Shown one piece after another: positions 34,567 through 43,825 of a stretch of 57,416 bases of DNA. Both the position numbers and the translations under genes were made by a program. Positions within the stretch are counted from its first letter, which is position 1, and each line of letters opens with the position of its first letter. Below the pieces are notes generated by a model. The model had not been told where the DNA came from, ran no database searches, and saw only the letters and a program-made list of their open reading frames with translations. The DNA comes from an uncultured Eubacteriales bacterium (GTDB taxonomy: Bacteria > Bacillota > Clostridia > Christensenellales > CAG-138). The stretch spans positions 1 to 57,416 of the forward strand of contig ONLX01000105.1 in assembly GCA_900318765.1 (NCBI GenBank). The letters are read 5' to 3'.

Positions 34567-36312
34567 ATGGAACACACCGACGAAAACGGAATCATCGTTC
34601 CGTTTCGGCAAAATGCCGAATTCTACTATCGCTGCGCATGCAGATATATCGAGGAGGATAATCTTCTTCTCGCGACTCAGTATGCCCGAAAAGCCTATCA
34701 GATGGAGCCAAGCGATCTCGAGTATGCGATCACACTTGCCGAGACCCTGAACCGGATTCATCGGTATGAGGAGAGCATTGCAATTCTGCTGCTTTCGGGA
34801 TCGTTTGCTCAGCTCCCTTCCGATGCGCTGTTCGGGCTTGCCTCCGATTTTATGGGCATGGAAGAATTCGGAGCCGCACAGCAATGTGCTGAGCTTTGTA
34901 TCCAGAGCGAACCGGACGGCCCATATGCCGAAAGAGCGGAGGAACTCCTCGACCTCTTGGAGGATCATGAGGATCTCGAAATTCAGATCGGCCTTGAGGA
35001 GGGTGAGGACTGTAAGATGCTCGAAGGAATCCGGATAGCGAAAGCTATGCATCTTTCCGGAAATTCGGAAGAGGCGCTTCGGAATCTGAACGGCATGTTG
35101 AAACAGTATCCCGCATCCGATATTCTCGATCTTGAGATCGCGACGCTGCTGTTTTCCCTTCGATCTTACGAAGAAGCCGAGCGTCGGGTGTTCAATGTGT
35201 TCAAGCGCAACAGCCACCATATTCGAGCACATCTGTTGCTTGCGCTGCTGTATCGCGCGGAAGGCAGAGAGGATGAAGCCAAAGAGGAGCTTCGGCGTAC
35301 GATCGTGGACCCGGATGCGTCTCCCGAAGAACTGGGATATGCAGGAGCGGTTTTTATTGAATTTGATCAGATTTCCCGTGCAGTGGATTCCTTGGAGCGC
35401 CTGCGCGAGTATTTGCCGTTTGACAAGGATATGCTGCATCAGCTCGGGTACTGTTATTCGAAGCAGGGCGAGCAGAAAAAAGCCGAGGATGTTTATCGGA
35501 TTCTGCTGCAATCGGATGAAAGCGACACGGTTGCGGCGTATTACGAACAGGCCATTCGGACCGAATCACCGGAAACGTTTCAAAAAGCTTGGTCGATGCA
35601 TTATGAGGTTCCGACAAAGGAGTATCTGAGGCGACGCGAACAGATTCAAACCGTTGCCGAGAACGGAGAAGATGCGATTCGATCCGCATGGGAGAACGAT
35701 CCTTCGTTCCGCGACCTATTGAAGTGGGCTTTGTTTTCACAGATTGTTCCGTTCCGCAAAGCAGTAATCCGGATGCTCTCGCTCATTCATACGGAGGAGA
35801 CCGAAAAATTGCTCCGGAGGTTTCTGATCTCCTACGACCAGGGGGATGGAGAAAAGCAGTTCGTGTTCGGGACGCTTTTGTCCATGGAAGCGGAACCGCC
35901 ATTCGCTCTGTACATGGGCGGGACATGGCAGTACGGTTCGGTTCACCCGCTGAATGTTCCGGAACATTTACCCAGAAGCTATGCATATATCTTATGGGCT
36001 ATTCAACAGCTCAGGGATCGTGCCGAAGCAGTTTCCGGGCAGGAAGCCAGTCTGGTTTCCGATCGGATGATTGAAGTCGCTGTAAGAATCTTTCTTCTGT
36101 ATACGAACTCGCTCGAAGGATATTTTCCGAAGCTTTCACATCCGCAGGAGGATGCGATGGCGGCAGCGTTTGTGCTGCTTGCGCTTGGCTCTTTGGACAA
36201 CACGCAGGTGACACCGCAGATGCTTTGCACTTGGTACGACGTGAGCAGAAGAAGATTGGAAAATGCATTGCAGAGAGTGTTTCGCCAACTGCAACGAGAA
36301 AAGGATGAGTGA
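34567..36312 (+). CDS. TPR-repeat protein of unknown function (581 aa)
   Basis: 581 residues, largely helical, with several tetratricopeptide-like repeats. Examples are NAEFYYRCACRYIEEDNLLLATQYARKAYQMEPSD near the N-terminus and LGYCYSKQGEQKKAEDVYRILLQSDESDT in the middle. No signal peptide or membrane helix, so probably cytoplasmic. The C-terminal 200 residues are helical with no recognised motif, ending in a charged coiled tail. Starts three bases after hslO and ends just before the THUMP methyltransferase, whose start may overlap it. I do not recognise a named family. Confidence 0.8.
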   Translation: MEHTDENGIIVPFRQNAEFYYRCACRYIEEDNLLLATQYARKAYQMEPSDLEYAITLAETLNRIHRYEESIAILLLSGSFAQLPSDALFGLASDFMGMEEFGAAQQCAELCIQSEPDGPYAERAEELLDLLEDHEDLEIQIGLEEGEDCKMLEGIRIAKAMHLSGNSEEALRNLNGMLKQYPASDILDLEIATLLFSLRSYEEAERRVFNVFKRNSHHIRAHLLLALLYRAEGREDEAKEELRRTIVDPDASPEELGYAGAVFIEFDQISRAVDSLERLREYLPFDKDMLHQLGYCYSKQGEQKKAEDVYRILLQSDESDTVAAYYEQAIRTESPETFQKAWSMHYEVPTKEYLRRREQIQTVAENGEDAIRSAWENDPSFRDLLKWALFSQIVPFRKAVIRMLSLIHTEETEKLLRRFLISYDQGDGEKQFVFGTLLSMEAEPPFALYMGGTWQYGSVHPLNVPEHLPRSYAYILWAIQQLRDRAEAVSGQEASLVSDRMIEVAVRIFLLYTNSLEGYFPKLSHPQEDAMAAAFVLLALGSLDNTQVTPQMLCTWYDVSRRRLENALQRVFRQLQREKDE

Positions 36313-36313
36313 T

Positions 36314-37438
36314 ATGCAATTTATTGCAACATGCAAACTCGGATTGGAATCTACGGTTGCCATTCAATTGAAAAAACTTGGAATCGAACCGACCGAAACG
36401 CTTGATGCGCGGGTATGTTTTGCAGGCAATTTCGAAACGATGGCGCGGGCGCTGTTGTGGCTTCGAACGGCGGAGCGTCTTCTGATGACAGTCGGATCGT
36501 TTGAAGCCAAAACCTTCGATGATCTGTTTGAAGGCACAAAAGGGTTGAATTGGAAGCCGTTTCTGACACCGACAACCCGGATTCATGTCAACGGGAAGAG
36601 CGCGAAAAGCACCTTGTTCTCCGTTTCGGATTGCCAAAGTATCGTAAAAAAAGCGATTGTAGAGAATCTGAAAGCGTCCTATCATGTGGACCGCATTCCG
36701 GAGACCGGAGAAGAAGTGATCGTGGAAGTTGGTATTTTGCGGGATACGGTTACGCTGTCGCTGGATTGTTGCGGAGCAGGGCTTTCCAGACGAGGCTATC
36801 GTACGTATAACGTTCCTGCGCCGCTTTCGGAGACACTCGGGGCAGGCATGGTGATGCTCTCCAAGTTCTACCCGGATACGCCTTTGATCGATCCGATGTG
36901 CGGTTCCGGAACGATTCCGATTGAAGCTGCGATGATCGCAAACAACATTGCTCCATCCCGCAATCGGTCGTTTTCCTCCGAAAACTGGACCTTTGTGCCG
37001 TCGGATGTGTTCCGACTCGCAAGAGAGCAGGCAAGGGATGAGGAACGGCACGAAAAACTTTGCATCCTGGGATCGGATCTGGATCCGCACTGCATCGATC
37101 TATGCAAGAAACATGCCAAAAAGGCAGGGGTGCTGTTGAATTGGAAGGTTGCGGATGTGCGCGACCTTTCGGTAGAGCGCGAGCGCGGTGTAATTCTTTG
37201 CAACCCTCCCTACGGGGAACGACTGATGGAACAGAAGGAAGTCGTTCGACTGTACAAAACAATGCGTTCCGTCTTCGATCGCGTGCCGGAATGGGAGAAG
37301 GGGATTATCACTTCGATGCGGGATTTTGAAAGCATCTACGGAAAGAAAGCCGATAAACGCAGAAAGCTTTCCAACGGCGGCATGGTTTGTACAATGTACC
37401 GCTATTTTGCGGAGCCGCATCGATCCTCATTGTCGTGA
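36314..37438 (+). CDS. THUMP-domain class I SAM-dependent RNA methyltransferase (RlmL/YpsC-like)
   Basis: 374 residues. The N-terminal ferredoxin-like/THUMP region (FIATCKLGLESTVAIQLKKLG) precedes the methyltransferase domain with motif I DPMCGSGTIPIEAAMIA and catalytic NPPYGERL. This is the architecture of the N-terminal half of E. coli RlmL, which makes N2-methylguanosine in 23S rRNA, and of Bacillus YpsC. The exact target is inferred. Start: AAGGATGAG lies ahead of ATG 36314. ATG 36305 (MSDMQF) overlaps the TPR gene and is the alternative. Confidence 0.9.
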   Translation: MQFIATCKLGLESTVAIQLKKLGIEPTETLDARVCFAGNFETMARALLWLRTAERLLMTVGSFEAKTFDDLFEGTKGLNWKPFLTPTTRIHVNGKSAKSTLFSVSDCQSIVKKAIVENLKASYHVDRIPETGEEVIVEVGILRDTVTLSLDCCGAGLSRRGYRTYNVPAPLSETLGAGMVMLSKFYPDTPLIDPMCGSGTIPIEAAMIANNIAPSRNRSFSSENWTFVPSDVFRLAREQARDEERHEKLCILGSDLDPHCIDLCKKHAKKAGVLLNWKVADVRDLSVERERGVILCNPPYGERLMEQKEVVRLYKTMRSVFDRVPEWEKGIITSMRDFESIYGKKADKRRKLSNGGMVCTMYRYFAEPHRSSLS

Positions 37439-37470
37439 TGGGAGTTTCCCAAAATGTCACGATCGGCTGC

Positions 37471-37499
37471 TTGCATCAAAAAGGGAGGTTCGCTATAAT
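37471..37499 (+). promoter_or_regulatory. Promoter of the M50 protease-scpAB operon, leaderless geometry
   Basis: TTGCAT at 37471-37476, 17 bases, perfect TATAAT at 37494-37499. Six bases (AGCATT) then ATG 37506. An AGGGAGG lies inside the promoter spacer (37482-37488), too far upstream to be on the transcript, so the mRNA should start at the AUG. Confidence 0.85.
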
Positions 37500-37505
37500 A
37501 GCATT

Positions 37506-38171
37506 ATGATTTGGAATTTAGGCTCTTTGTTTACTGATCCGCTTTCTGTTTTGCGGGAACTGGCATATGTGATTCCGGTAATCCTGATCAGCTTGACGCT
37601 GCACGAATGGGGACATGCATACGCTGCATATCGCTGCGGCGATCCGACCGCAAAGAATCTCGGCAGACTGACGTTGAATCCGATTGCGCACATCGATCCA
37701 ATCGGTTTTTTGAGCTTGCTTCTTCTGGGATTCGGTTGGGCAAAGCCTGTTCCGGTGAACAGTCGGAATTTCCGAAACTATAAAGTCGGGGAAGCGGTCG
37801 TTTCGCTTGCGGGCGTTACGATGAATTTTCTGCTTGTTCTTCTGACTTCGATCCTATTGATTGTTCTCGGCCGGGTGTATCCGCAGGCGTTTTCAAACGA
37901 TGCCCTGATGTCGATTCTTTCCTATTTTCTGTCGCTGAATGTAACGTTGATGGTGTTCAACTTGATTCCGGTCTATCCGCTTGACGGGTATCATGTGTTT
38001 GAACTTTTGTTTGCAAGGATTCTTCCGAGCAAATTCTTTCTGTTCATGCGCCGGTACGGATACTGGATTCTGATTGCGCTGCTGTTCCTCGGGAATCGCT
38101 TCGGGTTCTCACCGATCGGTATGGTACGCAGCTGGGTCGTACGGGCGATCAACTTCTTTATTCTGCTCTGA
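37506..38171 (+). CDS. Site-2 protease family (M50) membrane metalloprotease
   Basis: 221 residues with about five or six membrane helices. Zinc ligands are in LTLHEWGHAYAA (HEWGH at 33-37), and the third ligand is in NLIPVYPLDGYHV. Short M50B proteases of this type (rhomboid-like genomic context with scpA/scpB) are widespread in Firmicutes and their substrates are mostly unknown. The start is taken at ATG 37506, where the predicted transcript begins. An in-frame upstream extension overlaps the previous gene and the promoter and is rejected. Confidence 0.92.
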   Translation: MIWNLGSLFTDPLSVLRELAYVIPVILISLTLHEWGHAYAAYRCGDPTAKNLGRLTLNPIAHIDPIGFLSLLLLGFGWAKPVPVNSRNFRNYKVGEAVVSLAGVTMNFLLVLLTSILLIVLGRVYPQAFSNDALMSILSYFLSLNVTLMVFNLIPVYPLDGYHVFELLFARILPSKFFLFMRRYGYWILIALLFLGNRFGFSPIGMVRSWVVRAINFFILL

Positions 38172-38172
38172 T

Positions 38173-38943
38173 ATGGAAGAATATCGTGTATCGCTTTCGC
38201 AGTTTGAAGGCCCGCTGGACCTGCTGCTGCATCTGATTGAAAAAGCGGAAGTCAATATCGAAGTTATTTTTGTTTCGGAGATTACGGCGCAGTATCTTGC
38301 GTATATGGATGATCTTTCCGAACTGGATATGGATCGCGCGAGCGCATTTTTAACGGTTGCCGCGCAGTTGCTGTTGATCAAATCAAGAAGCCTCCTTCCG
38401 CGGCCGACTGTCGTTTCGGAGGATGAGGAAGATCCGGAACAGCAGCTGTTGGAGCAGTTGCGCGCGTATAAAGCATTTAAGGAAGCCAGCGCGTCCCTTA
38501 CGGAAAAATTGGAGGAAACACGGGGCGTACTCGTTCGTCTTCCGGAGGATATCGTTCTTCCGCCGCAGAAGGTGGATATCTCCAACGCAACCCTGGAGAA
38601 TCTGATCCAGGCGTTTTGGGCGGTGATGAATCGGGAAGAGGACGCGGAGGAAAAGGAACCGATTGTTCGCCGCGTGAAGCGGGATGTGTTTACGGTACGA
38701 GACCGCGTGAAGTATTTGCGGGAACGACTTCGGCAGGGCAGAGTCTCCTTCCTGGATCTGTTTTCGGATGCATCGACTCGCGTTGAAAAGATCGTCACCT
38801 TTATGGCGCTCTTGGAGATGGTGGCCCATGGGGAAGCGCACGTAACGCAGGGCGCCACATTTGCGCCGATCTATATTCGTGCAAAAGAACTGAAATCCGA
38901 TGATACGGATTATACATATATGGATGAGGTGGAAGACGAATGA
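38173..38943 (+). CDS. scpA: Segregation and condensation protein A
   Basis: 256 residues. The kleisin N-terminus YRVSLSQFEGPLDLLLHLIEKAEVNI is unmistakable, and the C-terminal winged helix includes VVTFMALLEMV-like IVTFMALLEMV. It bridges SMC heads and recruits ScpB. The start at ATG 38173 is one base after the M50 stop, with no Shine-Dalgarno, which suggests termination-reinitiation. Stop overlaps scpB. Confidence 0.96.
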   Translation: MEEYRVSLSQFEGPLDLLLHLIEKAEVNIEVIFVSEITAQYLAYMDDLSELDMDRASAFLTVAAQLLLIKSRSLLPRPTVVSEDEEDPEQQLLEQLRAYKAFKEASASLTEKLEETRGVLVRLPEDIVLPPQKVDISNATLENLIQAFWAVMNREEDAEEKEPIVRRVKRDVFTVRDRVKYLRERLRQGRVSFLDLFSDASTRVEKIVTFMALLEMVAHGEAHVTQGATFAPIYIRAKELKSDDTDYTYMDEVEDE

Positions 38944-39485
38944 ATCGGGAATTGGCATCCGTAGCGGAATGCCTGTTGTTTGTAGCGGGGGAGCCGGTAC
39001 TGATCACGGAACTCGCGCGCGCGATGACCTGTGAGACCTCCGAAGTGCGGTCCTTGCTCTACGAAATGGAAAATACGTATCGGGATGAGGGGCGCGGCAT
39101 TTTGCTGTTGGTGACGGATGAGACGGCGCAGCTGACATCGAATCGTAAATATTTTGACGCAGTGGAGCGATTGATCCAACCGGAACAAAAGAAGAATGTG
39201 TCGCAGTCTATATTGGAGACTCTTGCCATTGTTGCATATCGGCAGCCCGTAACGAGGGCAGAAATTGAGAGCGTGCGCGGGGTGCGATGCGAATATGCCG
39301 TTACGCAGCTTCAAAAGCTTGATCTCATTCACGCGGTCGGCAGGAAGGATGTGATCGGAAAACCAATCCTATACGGCACAACGGATACGTTTTTGCGAAA
39401 GTTCGGGATGCACAATCTGTCCGAACTTCCGCCATTGCATTTGGAGGAACCCGAGTTGGGTTCGGAGGAGGAACAACCGGTATGA
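38940..39485 (+). CDS. scpB: Segregation and condensation protein B
   Basis: 181 residues with two winged-helix domains: SVAECLLFVAGEPVLITELARAM at the start and LSQSILETLAIVAYRQPVTRAEIESVRGV in the second (here VSQSILETL). Typical ending GRPILY-like IGKPILYGTTDTFLRKFG. Works with ScpA and SMC in chromosome organisation. Overlaps both neighbours by four bases. Confidence 0.96.
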   Translation: MNRELASVAECLLFVAGEPVLITELARAMTCETSEVRSLLYEMENTYRDEGRGILLLVTDETAQLTSNRKYFDAVERLIQPEQKKNVSQSILETLAIVAYRQPVTRAEIESVRGVRCEYAVTQLQKLDLIHAVGRKDVIGKPILYGTTDTFLRKFGMHNLSELPPLHLEEPELGSEEEQPV

Positions 39486-40525
39486 AACAATGCTCGATCG
39501 GCGGACAAGCGGTCATGGAAGGCGTCATGATGCGTTCTGAACTCGGAACTGCTATCGTGGTACGCCGTCCGGATGGCTCGCTTGCCAAAGAATACAAGAA
39601 AACAAGAAAGCGTTATAAGAAAGGCTCGTTTCCGACATGGCCTTTCATTCGAGGCATCTATTCGTTTGTGAATTCGATTCTGAACGGCATGGATATCATT
39701 ACCCGATCTGCCGAAATGCTTGGCGTCGAGGAGGAAGAGGAGGAACCGTCCAAGTTCGAAACATGGCTTTCGGAGAAGTTTCATCTTCCGATCATGAAGG
39801 TCGTAAAGGTCGTCGCAGTTATTTTGGCGGTGCTCCTTTCGGTTGGATTGTTTGTACTGCTGCCGATCGGACTTGTTCAAGGTCTGGAAGCACTCGGGAG
39901 ATTGTTCCGGTGGGATTGGTTGGCCAATATGAATCTTTCGGTCAGCACGGTTCTGCAAGGCGTTTTCCGTTTGATGATCTTCTTGTTGTACATCTATGGG
40001 ATTTCCCGGATGAAGGAAATCGGGAGAGTCTTCATGTACCACGGTGCGGAGCATAAGACAATCGCTTGCTATGAATCCGAACTGGAACTAACACCCGAGA
40101 ATGCCAAAACCTGCTCTCGTTTGCATCCGCGCTGCGGTACAAACTATCTGTTCCTTGTGATGGCGGTTTCGATTCTGTTGACCACCGTTTTTACCGCGCT
40201 GATGAACCTGATTCCCGGCTTTGCAGAGTGGCAAACGGTCGGCATCAACCGTTTTCTGTTTCGGCTTGCGCGGATTGTTTTGATTCCGCTGATTGCGGGC
40301 GTTTCCTATGAAGTGCTGAAAGCAGCAGCAAGCAGCGAGAGTATCTTTGCGAAGATCGTTCGCGCGCCTGGTCTTGCTTTGCAACATTTGACGACGAAGG
40401 AACCGGACCTCGATATGCTGGAGGTAGCGATTGCTTCGTTTCAGCTTGTTCTGAATCCGCCCGATCATGATATTTTGTTTGCAGATCAGCCTTCGGCACA
40501 GGAGTCTGCCCAAACCGAAGCATGA
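39482..40525 (+). CDS. DUF1385 domain-containing membrane protein
   Basis: 347 residues. It begins with the family signature CSIGGQAVMEGVMMRS, has several membrane helices (about residues 113-133, 158-178 and 220-270), and carries YHGAEHKTIACYE and HPRCGTNYLF with conserved His and Cys that might bind a metal. DUF1385 proteins (Bacillus YqhQ) commonly precede prmC-prfA in Clostridia. The function is not established. Confidence 0.9.
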   Translation: MKQCSIGGQAVMEGVMMRSELGTAIVVRRPDGSLAKEYKKTRKRYKKGSFPTWPFIRGIYSFVNSILNGMDIITRSAEMLGVEEEEEEPSKFETWLSEKFHLPIMKVVKVVAVILAVLLSVGLFVLLPIGLVQGLEALGRLFRWDWLANMNLSVSTVLQGVFRLMIFLLYIYGISRMKEIGRVFMYHGAEHKTIACYESELELTPENAKTCSRLHPRCGTNYLFLVMAVSILLTTVFTALMNLIPGFAEWQTVGINRFLFRLARIVLIPLIAGVSYEVLKAAASSESIFAKIVRAPGLALQHLTTKEPDLDMLEVAIASFQLVLNPPDHDILFADQPSAQESAQTEA

Positions 40526-41283
40526 GGGATTTTGAACAACAACGGGAATACGCACGCCGTCTTGTTCCGGTTGCGAAGGAAGATGCGTTTACCGAGGCCG
40601 GTTTTTTGCTGGACTATTGTAAAGCGCATCCGTCCGCAGATGCGGAGCAGCTGATAGCGCGTCGATTGATGGAAGAGCCTCTGCAGTATGTGCTCGGAGA
40701 GTGGGAATTTTTCGGGTTGCCATTTCGGGTGGATCACCGCGCGTTGATTCCGCGACCCGATACCGAGTTGCTTTGTGAAATTGGACTTTCGCTGCTAAAT
40801 GGCGGAGAGCGGGTATTGGATCTGTGCTGCGGCAGCGGCTGCATCGGAATTGCACTGGCTAAGCATCGTCATGTGGAGCTGGTTGCGGCCGATATCAGTG
40901 AGGATGCGCTTGCGCTGACAAAGGAAAACGCTGAGCGAAACAACGTCACGATCCGGACGCTTTGCAGCGATTTGTTCGATCAGGTAGAAGGAACGTTTGA
41001 TCTGATCGTTTCAAATCCTCCGTATTTAACTGCGACGGAGCTGAAAGAAATGGACTGTTCGCTTCGGTTCGAACCGGTCCTTGCATTGGACGGCGGATTG
41101 GATGGACTTATGTTTTATCGCCGAATCCGTGACTCGTATCAAAAGCACTTAAAAAAGGGCGGAACGCTGTTGCTGGAAATCGGGGCGACGCAAAAAGATG
41201 CGGTCTGCGCACTGTTTCCGGGATCGGAGTGCAGTTTGGATTACGGAAGCCGTCCGCGCGTTGTGGTGGTGAAAAATGATTGA
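40522..41283 (+). CDS. prmC: Peptide chain release factor N5-glutamine methyltransferase
   Basis: 253 residues. An N-terminal helical domain, then the substrate-loop region LIPRPDTELLCE, motif I VLDLCCGSGCIGIALAKH, and catalytic NPPY in DLIVSNPPYLTATEL. It methylates the GGQ glutamine of release factors, and its target gene prfA follows and overlaps by eight bases. Confidence 0.96.
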   Translation: MRDFEQQREYARRLVPVAKEDAFTEAGFLLDYCKAHPSADAEQLIARRLMEEPLQYVLGEWEFFGLPFRVDHRALIPRPDTELLCEIGLSLLNGGERVLDLCCGSGCIGIALAKHRHVELVAADISEDALALTKENAERNNVTIRTLCSDLFDQVEGTFDLIVSNPPYLTATELKEMDCSLRFEPVLALDGGLDGLMFYRRIRDSYQKHLKKGGTLLLEIGATQKDAVCALFPGSECSLDYGSRPRVVVVKND

Positions 41284-42355
41284 ACGATTGAAAAAATGCA
41301 AAGAACGCTATGAAGTATTGACGAATGCACTTGCAAAGCAGAATGCGACCGATGATTTTGCGCAATGGCAAAAGAATGTCAAAGAGCATGCCGAACTGGA
41401 AGAGATCGTTCGGGAATACGACGCATTCGTTTCGGATCAAGAAGAGCTTGCTTCCTGTAAGGAACTGCTTTTCGATCACCTCGATGCAGAGATGAAAGAG
41501 CTTGTGCAAGCGGAAATCTCGGAGTTGGAGCAGCGCCTTACAAAGAGAACGGAACGCCTGAAGGAATTGCTTCTTCCGAAGGATGAGAACGATGATAAGA
41601 ATGTGATCCTGGAGATCCGTGCAGGAACCGGCGGCGATGAAGCATCGTTGTTCGGCGCGGATCTTCTTCGCATGTATTTGCGGTACGCTGAGCGGCACGG
41701 CTATCAAGTCGAAACACTGTCAGAGAACATGACGGAGCTCGGCGGGGTAAAGGAAATTGTACTTTCCCTGTCGGGAAGGCACGGCGTATATGCACGTCTC
41801 AAGTTCGAGAGCGGCGTTCATCGTGTTCAACGCGTTCCGGAAACGGAATCACAGGGAAGAATTCATACCAGCGCAGCGACGGTTGTCGTTCTGCCGGAAG
41901 TGGATGATGTACAGGTTGAGCTCAAGGAAAGCGACCTGAGAATTGATACCTATCGTTCCAGCGGAGCGGGCGGTCAGCATGTCAATAAGACCTCATCCGC
42001 CATTCGAATTACGCATTTGCCGACGGGGATTGTTGTCGCGTGTCAGAATGAGCGCAGTCAGCTGCAGAATAAGGAACAAGCCATGCGAATGCTGAAGAGC
42101 AAACTGTATGAGCATTTTGCGTCCAAGCAGCATGCAGAGATGGCGGAGCAAAAAAAGAGCCTTGTTGGTTCCGGGGATCGAAGCGAACGAATCCGCACCT
42201 ACAATTTTCCGCAAAGCCGCGTAACGGATCATCGCATCGGTATGACGCTGTATCAACTCGAATCGTTTTTAGACGGCGATATGGATGAATTGATCGACGC
42301 ATTGATCGTAGCCGAACGAACGGCACAACTATCAGGGGAGCAGGCAAACGCATGA
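41276..42355 (+). CDS. prfA: Peptide chain release factor 1
   Basis: 359 residues, the standard length. GGQ in SSGAGGQHVNKTSSAIRITHLPTGIVV is the peptidyl-tRNA hydrolysis motif. The codon-recognition region includes the PxT-type segment RVQRVPETESQGRIHTSAATV. VTDHRIGMTLYQLE is near the C-terminus. It terminates translation at UAA and UAG. It overlaps prmC (8 bases) and tsaC (ATGA). Confidence 0.98.
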   Translation: MIERLKKCKERYEVLTNALAKQNATDDFAQWQKNVKEHAELEEIVREYDAFVSDQEELASCKELLFDHLDAEMKELVQAEISELEQRLTKRTERLKELLLPKDENDDKNVILEIRAGTGGDEASLFGADLLRMYLRYAERHGYQVETLSENMTELGGVKEIVLSLSGRHGVYARLKFESGVHRVQRVPETESQGRIHTSAATVVVLPEVDDVQVELKESDLRIDTYRSSGAGGQHVNKTSSAIRITHLPTGIVVACQNERSQLQNKEQAMRMLKSKLYEHFASKQHAEMAEQKKSLVGSGDRSERIRTYNFPQSRVTDHRIGMTLYQLESFLDGDMDELIDALIVAERTAQLSGEQANA

Positions 42356-43413
42356 ACACACAGGTGATTTCGACCATACTGCAGGAGGAAGCAGGTACAA
42401 CGCTCGGTGCGAACCTGATCCGCAGCGGAGAATTGGTTGCGTTTCCGACGGAAACGGTATACGGCCTCGGCGCGAACGGACTTGACGGCGAAGCGGTCAA
42501 TCGTATCTTCGAAGCGAAGGGGAGACCGAACGACAATCCGCTGATTCTTCATATTGCGAAAAAAAGTGATCTGAAAAAACTGTGGGCGCATGTACCCGAT
42601 CGTGCGCTTCCCTTAATAGAAACGTTTTGGCCGGGACCGCTCACGCTGATCTTTCAGAAGGCAGAAATTGTTCCGTATGAGGTTACTGCCGGATTGGAGA
42701 CCGTTGCGGTTCGGATGCCGTCCGACCGAACGGCACGTGCATTGATCCGAAAGGCGGATGTCCCGATCGCAGCGCCGAGCGCAAATCGTTCCGGAAAACC
42801 GAGCCCTACAAATGCGCAGCATGTACTGGATGACATGGATGACAGGATTCCGTTGATTCTGGACGGAGGCGATTGCAAGTACGGTGTGGAATCTACCGTA
42901 TTATCGTTGGTCGGAGAACCGACGATCCTTCGGCCCGGAGCGGTCACAAAAGAGATGCTCGAAGCGGTAATCGGCCCGGTCCAATTGGCCGGCAGCATCT
43001 TGAAACCGCTTGGCGACCGTGAGGTTGCTGCATCGCCGGGTATGAAGTATAAGCACTATGCGCCGGACGCGGAAGTTATCGTTGTAGACGGAACCCCGGA
43101 GGAGACTGCACGGTGTGTTCTTTCGCTGTATTATGACTTATTGGAAGCGGGGAAAACGGTTGAAATCCTATCCACGAAGCAGACGCACTTCCGTTATCGT
43201 GGTGCATCGGCGACGGAGATCGGCGATCGGGAACATCCCGAAACCTTATGTGCAAACCTGTTTCGCGTGCTGCGGGAGATCGGCGCTTCCTGCGACGTGA
43301 TTTTGGCGGAAGGTATTGAAACGGGCGAGGAAGGATTGGCCTATATGAATCGTTTGCTGCGCGCAGCGGGGTTCCATCGAATCAATGCGCATGCAGAGTT
43401 GTTAAAAAAATAG
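42352..43413 (+). CDS. tsaC: L-threonylcarbamoyladenylate synthase (Sua5/YwlC type)
   Basis: 353 residues, the long Sua5 form. The N-terminal YrdC-like domain has GELVAFPTETVYGLGANG, KGRPNDNPLILHI and PSANRSGKPSPT. A linker with SPGMKYKHYAPDAEV leads to the C-terminal Sua5 domain. It makes threonylcarbamoyl-AMP for t6A modification of tRNA. TsaD proper and TsaB/E are not recognised in this window. Ends the M50-scpAB-prfA operon. I see no clear terminator after it. Confidence 0.95.
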   Translation: MNTQVISTILQEEAGTTLGANLIRSGELVAFPTETVYGLGANGLDGEAVNRIFEAKGRPNDNPLILHIAKKSDLKKLWAHVPDRALPLIETFWPGPLTLIFQKAEIVPYEVTAGLETVAVRMPSDRTARALIRKADVPIAAPSANRSGKPSPTNAQHVLDDMDDRIPLILDGGDCKYGVESTVLSLVGEPTILRPGAVTKEMLEAVIGPVQLAGSILKPLGDREVAASPGMKYKHYAPDAEVIVVDGTPEETARCVLSLYYDLLEAGKTVEILSTKQTHFRYRGASATEIGDREHPETLCANLFRVLREIGASCDVILAEGIETGEEGLAYMNRLLRAAGFHRINAHAELLKK

Positions 43414-43435
43414 GCAAAACAGTCGGAATGCATAC

Positions 43436-43464
43436 TATACAAACCGTTTTGAATTTGATATAAT
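43436..43464 (+). promoter_or_regulatory. Promoter of the V-ATPase operon
   Basis: TATACA at 43436-43441 as a partial -35, 17 bases, then perfect TATAAT at 43459-43464 preceded by TGA (extended -10). Predicted start near 43471 gives a leader of about 47 bases containing a stem-loop and GGAGGG. Confidence 0.78.
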
Positions 43465-43474
43465 GAAAAAAGAA

Positions 43475-43502
43475 GCAGCGTTCATTTTCTGAGGAATGCT
43501 GC
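43475..43502 (+). promoter_or_regulatory. Stem-loop in the V-ATPase operon leader
   Basis: GCAGCGTTC (43475-43483) pairs with GAATGCTGC (43494-43502), nine pairs with one G-U, loop of ten bases. It starts about four bases into the predicted transcript and ends four bases before the GGAGGG ribosome binding site. A 5' stabiliser or a translation control element are the likely roles. Confidence 0.5.
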
Positions 43503-43517
43503 AAACGGAGGGATTCC

Positions 43518-43825
43518 ATGCAAACGATGTTGGAACGGATTTCGGAAGCAGAACAGCAAGCAGATCAGCTGATCGAACAGGCAAATACGGCTGCACGCGA
43601 ACGAATTGCAAAGGCCAAGGAAGAAGCGGAAGTCTTCGTTGCTTCGGCGCAGGACAAGGAGCGGAGCAAAACATCCGAGGTGTTGGAGACGGCAAAGGCG
43701 GATGGTGATCGTGAAGCGGACGCAATCCTTTCTTCCGTTCGGAAGGACATTGCCGCTGTTCGGGAGCAGGCTTGCAACAAAATTCCTGACGCGGTAGCGT
43801 ATCTTTCGGAAAGGATCGAGCATCT

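Noticed and set aside
37439..37470. GGGAGTTTCCC just after the THUMP methyltransferase as a terminator.
   Set aside because: The stem is only four pairs and no T-run follows, so it is too weak to call.
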